Shown one piece after another: positions 26,243 through 35,291 of a DNA stretch of 64,000 bases. The notes beneath the pieces were generated by a model. The model saw only the letters and a list, made by a program, of their open reading frames with translations. It did no database searches and was not told where the DNA came from. The translations under genes were made by a program, and so were the position numbers. The DNA lies in NCBI GenBank assembly GCA_035995205.1, contig DASYKS010000011.1, positions 62,001 to 126,000 of the forward strand, given 5' to 3'. Origin of the DNA: DASYKS01 sp035995205 (GTDB taxonomy: Bacteria > Acidobacteriota > Thermoanaerobaculia > Multivoradales > UBA5704). The first letter of the stretch is position 1, and each line of letters starts with the position of its first letter.

Positions 26243-26466
26243 GCCGCGCGCGGGAGGTGCTCTGGCGCGAGCTGGTCTCCGGTTTCGGCCTCACGATCGG
26301 CCAACGGGGGGAGGGGTAGTCCGGAAAGAAAGGGCGCTCCAACCCACAAGGGTGGTGTTCTGCACCTTGCCCTCCCTCTCGCACTGTCCTACCCTCCCCA
26401 CGACGCCCCTCCCCTAAAAGATAGCGCCCCGCCGCCCCCAAGCCCGGCCAGGAAGGACACCTTCGC

Positions 26467-27078
26467 ATGAGCGACCTCTCCGAGACGATCGCCGAAACGG
26501 TAGACAGCGCCGGAGACGACTCCGGCTTCTCTTTGAACTCCGTGATCGCGCTGCTGGTGGCCCTGATCGCCACGTTCATGGCGGTCTGCAACATCAAGGA
26601 CGGCAACATCTGCCAGACGATGGCGCAGCAGCAGGCCAAGGCGGTCGACTCCTGGTCGTACTACCAGGCCAAGAGCATGAAGCAGAACCTCGCCGAGAGT
26701 GTGCTCGACCAGCTCACTTTTCAGAAGGAATCCTCTGGAGATCACCTCTCTCCCATGGTTGCGACCCTGCTCGACCAAAAGATCGAGTCTTACGCGGCCA
26801 AGGCGAAGAAATACGGTTCGGAAAAAGACGAGATCAAAGCCCAAGCCGAAGCCGCCGAAGCCGAATACGACCGCCTAGGCGTCCACGACGACCAGTTCGA
26901 TATCTCCGAAGCCGCCCTAAGCATCGCGATCGCGCTGCTCGGAGTGAGCGCCCTCACCCGCAAGAAATGGCTGACCGTCCTCGCTGTCATCTTCGCGGTC
27001 GGCGGCTTAATTTTCGGCTTGGCGGGGTTCTTGGGATGGGGTCTGCACCCGGATGCGGTGGCTAAGGTTTTGACCTAG
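26467..27078 (+). CDS. DUF4337 membrane protein
   Basis: The 203-residue protein has an N-terminal helix (NSVIALLVALIATFMAVCNI) and a soluble middle with DSWSYYQAKSMKQNLAES and a long coiled coil. Two C-terminal helices follow (AALSIAIALLGVSALT and TVLAVIFAVGGLIFGLAGFL). This layout and the WSYYQAKS motif match DUF4337. Function unknown; an inner-membrane scaffold is possible. The 224 bp upstream of it hold no convincing gene. Confidence 0.85.
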   Translation: MSDLSETIAETVDSAGDDSGFSLNSVIALLVALIATFMAVCNIKDGNICQTMAQQQAKAVDSWSYYQAKSMKQNLAESVLDQLTFQKESSGDHLSPMVATLLDQKIESYAAKAKKYGSEKDEIKAQAEAAEAEYDRLGVHDDQFDISEAALSIAIALLGVSALTRKKWLTVLAVIFAVGGLIFGLAGFLGWGLHPDAVAKVLT

Positions 27079-27146
27079 AGGGGGCTACGGATCTTCTCCC
27101 CGGCACCCCTCCTTCTCCGAGGTATATTCGGCCCAGGAGGTGGCCT

Positions 27147-27605
27147 GTGGGGTTGAAAGTTTGGATCCTCGCGCTTGCCGTAACGTTCGCCTGCTCCCAG
27201 TCCGAAGGTCCGGTGCAGCGGATGGAGCCTGTGGCGGTGAATTCGAAACCCGAGACTTCGACGGGCGCTGCGTCAACCGGTCCCGGGGACCCCGACACCC
27301 GGGCGGCGGCGGTGACGGCGGCGATCTGCTCGGCCGGCGGTTCGGCCGGTACCGTTCCAGGGCTTGAGCCGTTTGGCCCGGGGCTTACCGAGCGTTTGTC
27401 CGACCTGCACGGCGAGCTTGCGGCCGGCTGCACGGGAACGCTGGTCCGTGGCGAGCCGAAGTCTCCGGGAGGCGACGGCCGAGCCTCCCACCACCTCCTG
27501 CTCCGCGTCGGCGACCGGAATCTTCTGGGGCTCCGCCTCGCCTACGATCCGCGCCGTGACACCTTTCAGGTCCTGGGTTTCTGGAGACCGACGCCATCCC
27601 TGTAG
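27147..27605 (+). CDS. Putative lipoprotein
   Basis: The 152-residue frame starts at a GTG with AGGAGG 6 nt upstream. The N-terminus LKVWILALAVTFACSQ is a lipoprotein signal with a Cys at about 16. The rest has low-complexity Gly/Ala/Pro stretches and four further Cys residues; I do not recognise it. Probably an envelope lipoprotein. Confidence 0.6.
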   Translation: MGLKVWILALAVTFACSQSEGPVQRMEPVAVNSKPETSTGAASTGPGDPDTRAAAVTAAICSAGGSAGTVPGLEPFGPGLTERLSDLHGELAAGCTGTLVRGEPKSPGGDGRASHHLLLRVGDRNLLGLRLAYDPRRDTFQVLGFWRPTPSL

Positions 27606-27676
27606 GGATCGGTAGATTCTCCCGCGAAGAAACTCCGCGGCGGGCCTCTCGTATTTCCGGGAGGAGGGCCTCTACG

Positions 27677-27874
27677 ATGTGGACGTTCCTGGCCTGGTTG
27701 ATCCTCTTCGTGCTCTGCTGGCCGCTCGCGCTGCTGGCCTTGGTGCTCTATCCCCTGGTGTGGTTGCTCTCTGTGCCGTTCCGGATTCTGGGCATCACTC
27801 TGGACGCGGTCTTCGAGCTGCTGAAGGCGATCCTCTTCCTACCCGCTAGGGTGCTGGGTGCCCGGCGGGCTTAG
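27677..27874 (+). CDS. Small membrane protein, 65 residues
   Basis: Two very hydrophobic stretches (WTFLAWLILFVLCWPLALLA and LVLYPLVWLLSVPFRIL) precede an amphipathic helix and a short basic tail. GGAGGAGGG lies 8 nt upstream of the ATG, a strong ribosome-binding site that supports the small gene. Its last 4 bp overlap the convergent esterase gene. Function unknown. Confidence 0.7.
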   Translation: MWTFLAWLILFVLCWPLALLALVLYPLVWLLSVPFRILGITLDAVFELLKAILFLPARVLGARRA

Positions 27875-29085
27875 CGCTTGCCTGATCCGTAGAGGAAAAG
27901 CAGCATTCCCTCGACGCGGGAGGCCCATGAGAGCTCCTCGTGTTGCCCCCCTTCTTGCTCAATAAAGGCGAGATCGGCTCCCATCTTCCAGCCTTTCTTC
28001 TGGAGCGTGTCGCGGAGGCGGAGGATGGCGGCGACGAAGTCGTCGCCTTCTTTGGAACCGACGTCCGCATAGACCCGCAGGCGCGGCTTTTTCGGCAGAG
28101 CCGAGATCTTTCGCGCCAGCAGCTCGTTGTCCCACGGAGCGGCGGGCGAAACGGCGAGCGCGGCGCCGAAGGTTTTCGGATGGTCGAGCGCGAGCCAGAG
28201 CGAGACCAGGCCTCCAAGCGAGGCGCCGCCGATTGCGGTGTCGCCCGGACCGCTCTTGGTGCGGTAGGTGCGATCGATGAAGGGTTTGAGCTCTTCGATC
28301 AGGAACCGGCCGTACCGGTCGGCTTTGCCTCCGATCCTACGGACGGTGCCGTCGTCGTCTTTCCAATCGACCGGGGTGGGCCCGTACTCGTCCATTCGCG
28401 CTTCGGTATTGTGGACCGCGACGATGATCACCGGCTCGATCCGGCCTTTGGAAATCAGCGCTTCCGCGGTTTCGTCCACCTGCCACTCCATGCCCTGGTC
28501 CGCCCCGTCGAAGACGCTTTGGCCATCGTGGAGGTAGAGGACCGGATAACGGCGCCGCGGCGCCTGGTCATAGCTGGGCGGCAGATACACCTGGACCTCG
28601 CGCGGTGCGACGAAGTGCGAAGGGAACGCGGGATGGCGACGGATCGTGCCGACGCGAGACAGCTCGATCGGTTCGGGCGGCGCGTCGAACCCCCGGCTTA
28701 CCGTTTGGGTCGCCGTGCGCAGGAAGAGCAACCGGTTGCGAAACTCCTCCCATCCTTCGTCGGCGCGACGAACCGGGTGCTCGATTTTGAATTTGTAAGC
28801 GATCCCCTGGCCGCCGAACGGCGTGCGCGGAAAAGTCACCGTCACCTCGTAACGGCCATCGCCGTCGGGATCGGCGGCGAGGAGCGACTCCTCCCAGGAG
28901 AGGGGCACGGCCCCGCCGCGCACGCCGACCTGATCGGTTTTGGGATCGAACCGTCCCCGGGCGACCGCCGGATGCATGTCGAGGACGAACGTCACCGTAA
29001 ACGGTTGCGCCCGGGCGCCGGGGGCCAGAGCCGCCGCACCCAGTGCGAGGAGGCAGAGAGTGCGAGAGAGAGACCTGATCTTCAT
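27871..29085 (-). CDS. Secreted esterase, enterochelin-esterase-like (esterase D family)
   Basis: The 404-residue protein has a signal peptide (TLCLLALGAAALAPGARA) and an N-terminal carbohydrate-binding/E-set-like domain (about 27-140). The catalytic alpha/beta-hydrolase domain has VLYLHDGQSVFD, the nucleophile GGASLGG and a late histidine in QEGGQHEELSW. It resembles putative esterases of the IroE/Fes fold. It likely cleaves esters in the periplasm or outside the cell. It follows the TPR gene by 6 bp on the same strand. Confidence 0.87.
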   Translation of the reverse strand: MKIRSLSRTLCLLALGAAALAPGARAQPFTVTFVLDMHPAVARGRFDPKTDQVGVRGGAVPLSWEESLLAADPDGDGRYEVTVTFPRTPFGGQGIAYKFKIEHPVRRADEGWEEFRNRLLFLRTATQTVSRGFDAPPEPIELSRVGTIRRHPAFPSHFVAPREVQVYLPPSYDQAPRRRYPVLYLHDGQSVFDGADQGMEWQVDETAEALISKGRIEPVIIVAVHNTEARMDEYGPTPVDWKDDDGTVRRIGGKADRYGRFLIEELKPFIDRTYRTKSGPGDTAIGGASLGGLVSLWLALDHPKTFGAALAVSPAAPWDNELLARKISALPKKPRLRVYADVGSKEGDDFVAAILRLRDTLQKKGWKMGADLAFIEQEGGQHEELSWASRVEGMLLFLYGSGKR

Positions 29086-29091
29086 GGTCGG

Positions 29092-30420
29092 CTAGCTCCG
29101 TCCTTCCAACGCTTGAACCTCCCGAACGGCGGCTTCCAGAAGAGCCAGGGTCGCGCGCTCGGCGGCGAGGGCGTTTTGCAGCAGCAGGACGGAGGCGAGC
29201 GCCTCGCGTTGGATGCCGAGCCCGAGGAAGGTGCCGATCATCTCGTCGAGCAGGGGGCGCAGGTCGCGAGTGCGTCCTTGGCGCAGCAGAAGCGCGCCAT
29301 AGTCGAGGGTGACTAGCGCGACGTGGAACGGGAGGCTCTGGTCCGCGAAGCGGCGGCGCAACCCGCGGAACGCATGCTCCGCGATCGACCAACGTTCGAG
29401 ACCCGCGGCGATCTTGCCTTCGACCCACGAGAGCTTCAAGCGATCCGTCTCGCCAAAGAAAGGCTCCAGGTGGGGACGAAGCGTGCGCAGCATCTCCTCC
29501 GCGAAGGTGAAACGGCCGAGGTCGACCATGCGGCCCATCATGTTGTGAAGGGCGAACAGCGAAACGCGTGGGTCTGTTCCTGGGGTGAGAAGAGGGAGGG
29601 CTTCAAGAAGGAGCAAGACGGCTCGGGTGTTGTCGCCCTTGTAGCCGGCGACGCTAGCAAGGTGAAGTAGGGTCTTGCCAGCTTCGTAGGAGGAGTCGTT
29701 TTGACGGCGTAGGGCGAAAGCGCATGTGAGAAGTGCTTCAGCCTCCGTAAAGCGACGAGAGTCGGCGAATACGTCCGCCAAAACCTCTGTCAGATGCGCG
29801 AGAAGTAGGAGTGGTCTGGTACCCACCTGCCAGGAGGCGATCGCCTGGTTCAGATCTCCTTCGGCTTCCAGAAACTGGCCTTGCAGTCGCCTTGCATTTC
29901 CAATCTCGGCCCAAATACCAGCACGTAGGTCGCCGAGCGAACCCTGCGGATACTCACCAGGCAGAAGCTTTAAAGAACACCCCTCGGCGAAAACAGCAGC
30001 GATGAGCGCCGTCTCCGGATCTTCGTGCCGTTGGCTCCGGGCAAAGGCGAGCCAAGCGGCTGCCTGTTCCCACCAGAGGTCCGATCCTTCCAATTCGGCG
30101 GGCGCCGCAGCCGGTACTTCGCCCAGGTCGGCAATCGTCCAGACCTCCGCTTCCGCGATGTCGCGGACGGCACGCAGTTCCTTACTGAACTGGAGAGCAT
30201 CCCGAATTCCCCGCTCGACCGGAAATTCATAAGTCTCGGGGCGTAGGGGGTGCGGGTCCGCATGTCGAAAAAGCGGAGCGCTGAGGGAAGCAAGCTCATT
30301 CGAGCAATCGGCGCAGCTTCGCAGGAGGTGGCGTACCAGCCCCTTGCTTTCTTCCATGGAGAGCTTGCCAATCAGGAATGCTTCCCATGTGCTGGGCACA
30401 GGGCAACGTGTTTGGCTCAT
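29092..30420 (-). CDS. Zinc-finger (anti-sigma-like) and TPR protein
   Basis: The 442-residue N-terminus has an H-x4-C-x2-C pattern (RHLLRSCADC), as in zinc-binding anti-sigma domains. The remainder is helical with tetratricopeptide-like repeats (EAEGDLNQAIASW, AEALLTCAFALRRQNDSSY). No transmembrane helix is seen, and no sigma factor gene is nearby, so an anti-sigma role is not supported. Such ZAS/TPR proteins are common in Acidobacteriota and may act in signalling. Confidence 0.72.
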   Translation of the reverse strand: MSQTRCPVPSTWEAFLIGKLSMEESKGLVRHLLRSCADCSNELASLSAPLFRHADPHPLRPETYEFPVERGIRDALQFSKELRAVRDIAEAEVWTIADLGEVPAAAPAELEGSDLWWEQAAAWLAFARSQRHEDPETALIAAVFAEGCSLKLLPGEYPQGSLGDLRAGIWAEIGNARRLQGQFLEAEGDLNQAIASWQVGTRPLLLLAHLTEVLADVFADSRRFTEAEALLTCAFALRRQNDSSYEAGKTLLHLASVAGYKGDNTRAVLLLLEALPLLTPGTDPRVSLFALHNMMGRMVDLGRFTFAEEMLRTLRPHLEPFFGETDRLKLSWVEGKIAAGLERWSIAEHAFRGLRRRFADQSLPFHVALVTLDYGALLLRQGRTRDLRPLLDEMIGTFLGLGIQREALASVLLLQNALAAERATLALLEAAVREVQALEGRS

Positions 30421-30531
30421 CCCGGATCCTCAAAAATAGAGAAGAAGGACCGACAGCGAACCGAATTCTCTCACAGAGAAGCCTGCGGGGATGCCACGGA
30501 ACGAATTTCGCGGCATCCCACGATCCAATGC

Positions 30532-30861
30532 TCACGGACGCGGAGCCAAGGTGCCATCCGGGCTCATGTCCGTACCGACTTCCCTCCCCGCGGAAGCCGG
30601 GAGACCATTGGGATAAATGTCCGTACCAGCATCGCTCTCCGCGGAAACCGGGAGGCCATTGGGGTTGATGTCCGTGCCCTGCTCTCCCCAAATTGCTTTA
30701 GGGGCAACGGAGCCGAGCCAGCCCAGGATGCGGCTCCAAACCTGTTCATAGGACAACGTGGCAGCGAGAGGAGTCTCGATCGGGCGGGCCGAGGCGGCGA
30801 GGGGTAGGGCGAGCAGCAGGACGGCGGCGAGGGCGAGGCGGCGACCGACGGCGCGAGACAT
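30532..30861 (-). CDS. Small secreted protein with GTDIxPNGLP repeats
   Basis: The 109-residue protein has a signal peptide (LALAAVLLLALPLAASA). Its C-terminal half is two 17-residue units starting GTDINPNGLP and GTDIYPNGLP, then a partial third (GTDMSPDG). In DNA the units recur at exactly 51 bp (30566, 30617, 30668). The ATG at 30861 has GGAGG 8-9 nt upstream; the much longer frame to 31485 is rejected. Asp/Asn-rich repeats could bind Ca, but this is a guess. Confidence 0.68.
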   Translation of the reverse strand: MSRAVGRRLALAAVLLLALPLAASARPIETPLAATLSYEQVWSRILGWLGSVAPKAIWGEQGTDINPNGLPVSAESDAGTDIYPNGLPASAGREVGTDMSPDGTLAPRP

Positions 30862-31122
30862 AGGTTCTTCCTCCGGAGCCGCGGGTCCAGCGGGTGCCGG
30901 GATGGCCCCCGCGCCCGCGGGGGCAACGCTCGGGCGTTGCCAAGTGAGGCGAAGCATCGCAGGAGTTGACCCGTGCCGCGCATGGGTAGGGGTCGGTCGA
31001 CAAACGAAGCCGACCGCCGCTCTCAGCCACCGCTTACGACTTGAATATCTGTTCCACGCCACATCACGGAGATCGACGATCCGTTGACGATGATTCGACC
31101 GATGGAGTATGCTCGCCCTACC

Positions 31123-31644
31123 ATGAGCGAAGGAGAAATCCACCGCGCCCGCAAGCTTCTGGCTGCGCTGATTCATCTGTCCAACAAGTCGCGCCAGGAG
31201 ATCGACGAGCTGCTCGACAACTGCCGCGGCCAGACCAGCCAGCTGCTCACCGGCCGCATCGCGATGCGCTACGAGCACATCCTGCGCGTGCTCGACGCGA
31301 TCCACATTCCGCCCGGCGACTTCTTCCGCACCCTGTTTCCCAAACCGGGAGACCGCGGCGGACTTGCCGAAGGCCCCGTCCTCGCGCGCTACATCGACGC
31401 GCTCGACGAGGCCGGCGTCCCGGTGCCGCCCCTGGAGCCCCAGCCCGCGCCGCTGCTGATCGACCCCGCTGATCTCGAACGCCACGTCCGCGCCGCGATG
31501 ACCGAAGCGCTCGCGGCGCTCGACCGCGCGCCGAAGGCGGAGCAGCGGGCCGAGCCCGAGGGAAAAGCCGCCGCCCCGAAAGCGAAGAAGGTGCCGGCCG
31601 CCAAGAGGAAAGCGGGCGGCGCGGGTCGCGCGAAGAAGTCGTAA
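31123..31644 (+). CDS. Helix-turn-helix protein with basic tail
   Basis: From the ATG at 31123 the protein has 173 residues. Earlier in-frame starts at 31084, 31090 and 31102 are possible. An XRE-like HTH is suggested by SNKSRQEIDELLDNCRGQTS with LLTGRIAMRYEHILRVLDAI. A proline-rich linker and an Ala/Lys tail (KAKKVPAAKRKAGGAG) follow; such tails often contact DNA. It diverges from the small secreted protein gene. Targets unknown. Confidence 0.65.
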   Translation: MSEGEIHRARKLLAALIHLSNKSRQEIDELLDNCRGQTSQLLTGRIAMRYEHILRVLDAIHIPPGDFFRTLFPKPGDRGGLAEGPVLARYIDALDEAGVPVPPLEPQPAPLLIDPADLERHVRAAMTEALAALDRAPKAEQRAEPEGKAAAPKAKKVPAAKRKAGGAGRAKKS

Positions 31645-31703
31645 ATCGGGCGGGGTGATCTGGCACAGGAAGTAATCTCCTCGAAAAACGAAATCGGAGA
31701 TCC

Positions 31704-34463
31704 ATGCCCCACCCGCCCTTTCGCATGGCTCCGGCCCTCTTCCTCCTGTTCCTGGCCCTGCCCGCGGCGGGGTGGCGGTCGGAGCTGCTCAAAGACCTTC
31801 GGACCGCGCCCTGGCCGGCGAACGGCGCGCCGGAAGGGCTCACGGCCGTCGGCTCGGAGGCGTTCTTCTCCACCGGTTCCGAGCGAGGGCTCTGGCGGAG
31901 CGACGGCACGGTGGCTGGCACCGAGAAGCTGGGTCCGCTGAGGAATCCCTACCGCTTGGGCCAGGCGGGAGGGAGGCACCTGTTCGCCGACGCGGGGCTC
32001 GTGGGCGATTACGAGCTCTGGTCGACGGGTGACACGCCGGCTTCGACCGAGCGTCTCGCTTCGGGGCTGCAATGGATCGACGTCGAGCAGCCCGCGGTCG
32101 AGATCGGCGCCCGGTCGCTGATCGCCGTCGCCGACGAAGCTCATGGGTTCGAGCCCTGGGTGAGCGATGGCACCCCGGCGGGGACGAAACGGCTCGCGGA
32201 TCTGGTGCCGGGACCCGGCAGCTCGAACCCCAATGGATTCGTCGCCTGGCGCGGGCGGGTCTATTTCGTCACCTCCTCCGCGGCGGGCGCGAGCCTGTGG
32301 GCGACGAACGGCGAGCGGGCGTTCCCGATCGCCGCGACCCCCGCGCCGGTTTCGGGTCCGAGCCGCGCTTACGGCTTGCGCGCTCTGCCCGGCGGCCTCG
32401 TCTTCTTCACCGAGGGGCGGGGCCGCGGAGCGGAGGTCTGGCGCTCCGACGGCACCGCCCGCGGCACGTTCCGACTGGCCCGGCTGACGCGGCGGCCGGT
32501 GCCGGACGGCGGCTTCGTGCTCGACCTCCTCGCGATCGGCGACCGGCTCACCTTCCTGCTCCACCTGGTCGAAGCGTCCGGCGATGACCGGAACGAGCTG
32601 TGGAGCACCGACGGCAGCTCCGCGGGAACCGTCCGGCTGCTCGCCCAGGCGGGCCTCACCCGGGGGGACCTCGGTACGGCGAAGCGCCGTCTGGTGTATA
32701 GCTCCGACCGAGATCACGGCACCGAGCTTTGGGGAAGCGACGGCACCGCCGCCGGTACCCGGATCGTCGCCGACCTCTGTCCCGGACCCTGCTCCACCTA
32801 CATCGACGCGATCGTTTGGATCGGCGAAAGAATCGCCGTCGTGGCGCGGAATCCGCCGGCCGGCAACTCGGCGACGCTCTGGTCGATCGACCCGGAAGTG
32901 CCCGAGCACCGGCCGATCGAGTTGGCAAACTTCGCCAACTTCCGGTCGGCCAACGCCCTCGGTGCCGGAGCGCAGCGCGGTACCTTCACCATCGACCTGC
33001 TTCAAAAGAGCTGGCTCTGGTCGACCGACGGCAGCCGCGCGGGGACCCACCGTCTGATCGAAGCTCCATTGCAGGGATTCACCGGGCCGGGCGCCACCCT
33101 CGCCGACGGGACGCTCCTATTCCAGGGACAGGATGCCGAGCACGGCGCGGAGCTCTGGCGCAGCGACGGCACGCTCGAAGGCACGGAGCTAGTTATCGAC
33201 CTGGCGACCGAGGACTACGGCGGCTCGACCCCTGAGTACTTCGCGGGCGATGGCGGCCTCGGCGCGTTCATCGCGCAAGACGACTCCGACCGGGGCCTTT
33301 TCGTGACCGACGGTACGGCGGCCGGCACCGTGCGCATCCTGCTCGGTCGCGGTCCCCTCTTCGGACCCTTTGCCACGCGCTCTCTCGGTTCGAAGCTTTG
33401 TTTCTCGATCATCCACGGCTCCCGGGCGTCGCTTTGGGTGACCGACGGCTCCCGGGCCGGCACCCGCGATCTCCTGCCGGCCGGGACGTCCTTTGCGTCG
33501 GCGGCCGAAGATCTCGTCCGGTTCGGCGGAGAGGTTTACTTTGCCGCCCGCGATCCCGAGCATGGCATCGAGCTTTGGGCGTCCAACGGCACCCGGGCAG
33601 GAACGCGGCGGGTCACCGATCTCGCCCCCGGCCCGGCGAACGCGGCGCCGCGCGGTCTGGTCCTCGCCGCGGGTCGCCTCTGGCTGACGGCGGACGGCCC
33701 CGACGGCCGGGCGCTCTACGCGACCGACGGCTCGACCGAAGGAACCCGCGAGATCCCGGGGCCGCGACCGACCGAAAGCGGCGGCGGTGCCGAGCGGGGC
33801 GGGCGGTTCTGGTATCTCGCCGAGGGGAGCGAGGAGCAGAGCCTCATCCTCGCCTCTGCCGATCTGGAGGGCGGGGCGAAGGAGTCCGACCTCGGCCATT
33901 CCGCCGCCTTCGAAGCGGGTCCCTGGAGACGAGTGGACGACAATCTGTTCCTGCCGTTTGCGGGTTTCGTAGGGGGCCAAGTTACGCAGGGCCTTTGGGT
34001 CATCGACGACCTCGGCACCCGTTTCCTCTCGGCCCCGGTTTTGACCGGCGATCCGACGGCTCCGACGTTCGCCTTCGCGGGGCGGCTCTTCTTCGCCGGC
34101 AACGACGCCTCCTGGTACGGCAGGCTCTGGTCGAGCGACGGCACCCCCGAGGGCACCGGACCGTTCCTCGACCGGGAGGGAGGCTCGATCGCGGCGCCGG
34201 TCGGCGCCGGCCTCCTCGGCGGGCGCGCGGTCTTCGCCGGCGATGCGGAAGACAACGGCGGAGCCTTCTGGGAGACCGACGGCACCCCGGAGGGGACTTC
34301 CAAGATCGCCGGGGCGTTGCCGGTTCACGAGGAGATCGTCTGGCCGATCCCGGCGCGCCTTCGCCATTGGGCACAGGTGGGAGATCGGATTCTCTATGTG
34401 TCCTGGGACCCCGAGCACGGCACCGAGCCTTGGGCACTCTCGCCGGACGGCGGAAACCGGTGA
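31704..34463 (+). CDS. SDGT-repeat protein (ELWxSDGTxxGT repeats)
   Basis: The protein has 919 residues with an N-terminal signal (ALFLLFLALPAAGW). About 18 repeats of 45-50 residues each end in an LW-SDGT-GT motif, such as LWRSDGTVAGTE, LWGSDGTAAGTR and LWSSDGTPEGTG. Some are degenerate (LWSIDPEVPEH). The spacing suggests a beta-propeller or stacked-blade fold. Repeat proteins of this kind are typical of Thermoanaerobaculia-like genomes. It is exported. Binding partner and function unknown. Confidence 0.85.
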   Translation: MPHPPFRMAPALFLLFLALPAAGWRSELLKDLRTAPWPANGAPEGLTAVGSEAFFSTGSERGLWRSDGTVAGTEKLGPLRNPYRLGQAGGRHLFADAGLVGDYELWSTGDTPASTERLASGLQWIDVEQPAVEIGARSLIAVADEAHGFEPWVSDGTPAGTKRLADLVPGPGSSNPNGFVAWRGRVYFVTSSAAGASLWATNGERAFPIAATPAPVSGPSRAYGLRALPGGLVFFTEGRGRGAEVWRSDGTARGTFRLARLTRRPVPDGGFVLDLLAIGDRLTFLLHLVEASGDDRNELWSTDGSSAGTVRLLAQAGLTRGDLGTAKRRLVYSSDRDHGTELWGSDGTAAGTRIVADLCPGPCSTYIDAIVWIGERIAVVARNPPAGNSATLWSIDPEVPEHRPIELANFANFRSANALGAGAQRGTFTIDLLQKSWLWSTDGSRAGTHRLIEAPLQGFTGPGATLADGTLLFQGQDAEHGAELWRSDGTLEGTELVIDLATEDYGGSTPEYFAGDGGLGAFIAQDDSDRGLFVTDGTAAGTVRILLGRGPLFGPFATRSLGSKLCFSIIHGSRASLWVTDGSRAGTRDLLPAGTSFASAAEDLVRFGGEVYFAARDPEHGIELWASNGTRAGTRRVTDLAPGPANAAPRGLVLAAGRLWLTADGPDGRALYATDGSTEGTREIPGPRPTESGGGAERGGRFWYLAEGSEEQSLILASADLEGGAKESDLGHSAAFEAGPWRRVDDNLFLPFAGFVGGQVTQGLWVIDDLGTRFLSAPVLTGDPTAPTFAFAGRLFFAGNDASWYGRLWSSDGTPEGTGPFLDREGGSIAAPVGAGLLGGRAVFAGDAEDNGGAFWETDGTPEGTSKIAGALPVHEEIVWPIPARLRHWAQVGDRILYVSWDPEHGTEPWALSPDGGNR

Positions 34464-34492
34464 CTCGATCAGGTTCCCAGAGCTGGCTGACC

Positions 34493-34990
34493 CTATGACT
34501 CCGGAGCCTCGTTGGATGCTTCGAGGACCCGTCGGTAGAGGCTCGGGCTGATCCGGAAGCCCGCTTTTGTCAGGAGTGTCTCAAGGATCGGGGCGACGGC
34601 AGGCACAAGACCTCGGGATTTCGCCTCGATCAAGATTCCAAGAACTCCGATCACCCGAACTCCCATGCGGCGCGCGACCTCCCGGCCGCGACGTTCGTCC
34701 ACGACCAGAAGATCTGCGCCCACTTCTATCGCCAAGGCGATCGCTTCGGCTTCGCCGCTGTCAAGCTCGCCTTCGAGCGCCCGGACGAGCACGCGATCTT
34801 TGGGCAGAACCGTGCTCAGCCATTCGGCTTTTCGCAGCTCCTTGACTCCCGGTCGGTCATGATCGGCGGTCGCGATCTCTTCATGAACGGAAGCAGGAAC
34901 GATCACTCGCTCATAGAGCTGAGCCAGCAGATCAAGTCGGCCCACAGCGGAAAGGCTAATGATGGGCGAGGCGTCGCTAACGACGATCAC
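34493..34990 (-). CDS. DUF3368 PIN-like toxin
   Basis: The 165-residue protein begins VVSDASPIISLSAVGRLDLL, the DUF3368 form of the PIN fold. Acidic residues are in VPASVHEEI, ELDSGEAEAIALA and LLVVDERRGRE. Probably a nuclease toxin. The ATG overlaps the upstream UPF0175 gene (34987-34990), forming a two-gene module distinct from the VapBC-like pair at 25.6 kb. Confidence 0.85.
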   Translation of the reverse strand: MIVVSDASPIISLSAVGRLDLLAQLYERVIVPASVHEEIATADHDRPGVKELRKAEWLSTVLPKDRVLVRALEGELDSGEAEAIALAIEVGADLLVVDERRGREVARRMGVRVIGVLGILIEAKSRGLVPAVAPILETLLTKAGFRISPSLYRRVLEASNEAPES

Positions 34991-35238
34991 AAGCGACCCA
35001 GGCCGCGCAGCGTCTCCAGATCCTGTTCGAACTCCTCGACGTCGTAATGGACTGACAGACCGCGGCTTGCGAGCAGGTTCTGAAACTGAAATCGGCCCAT
35101 CTCGGCGAACCGACTGGCTTGGGCGAGGGTCAGCTTCTCGCGTTCGAACAACAGAACGGCGATCTCCTGCCGCAGCTCGTCTGCCGACATCCGAGCGCTT
35201 TGGAGGAAGTCCTCTGAAATAGTGATCGAGAGGCTCAT
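34987..35238 (-). CDS. UPF0175 family protein, putative antitoxin
   Basis: The 83-residue protein contains MSADELRQEIAVLLFEREKL and LTLAQASRFAEMGRFQFQNL, the UPF0175 core with a small HTH. It ends with the common HYDVEEFEQDLETL segment. It is cotranscribed ahead of the DUF3368 toxin with a 4-bp overlap. DNA binding and toxin neutralisation are inferred from this conserved pairing. Confidence 0.85.
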   Translation of the reverse strand: MSLSITISEDFLQSARMSADELRQEIAVLLFEREKLTLAQASRFAEMGRFQFQNLLASRGLSVHYDVEEFEQDLETLRGLGRL

Positions 35239-35291
35239 ACGCTTATTCTAGATCGGAAACTCTGACGCGGGCATATGGTGCTGCCGGGAAC

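Noticed and set aside
26239..26319. 26-codon frame overlapping the PIN toxin stop
   Set aside because: It has an ATGA overlap but no recognisable features and is too short to support.
30862..31485. Long minus-strand extension of the small secreted protein
   Set aside because: It is antisense to the HTH gene; the internal ATG has a good ribosome-binding site and begins a signal peptide.
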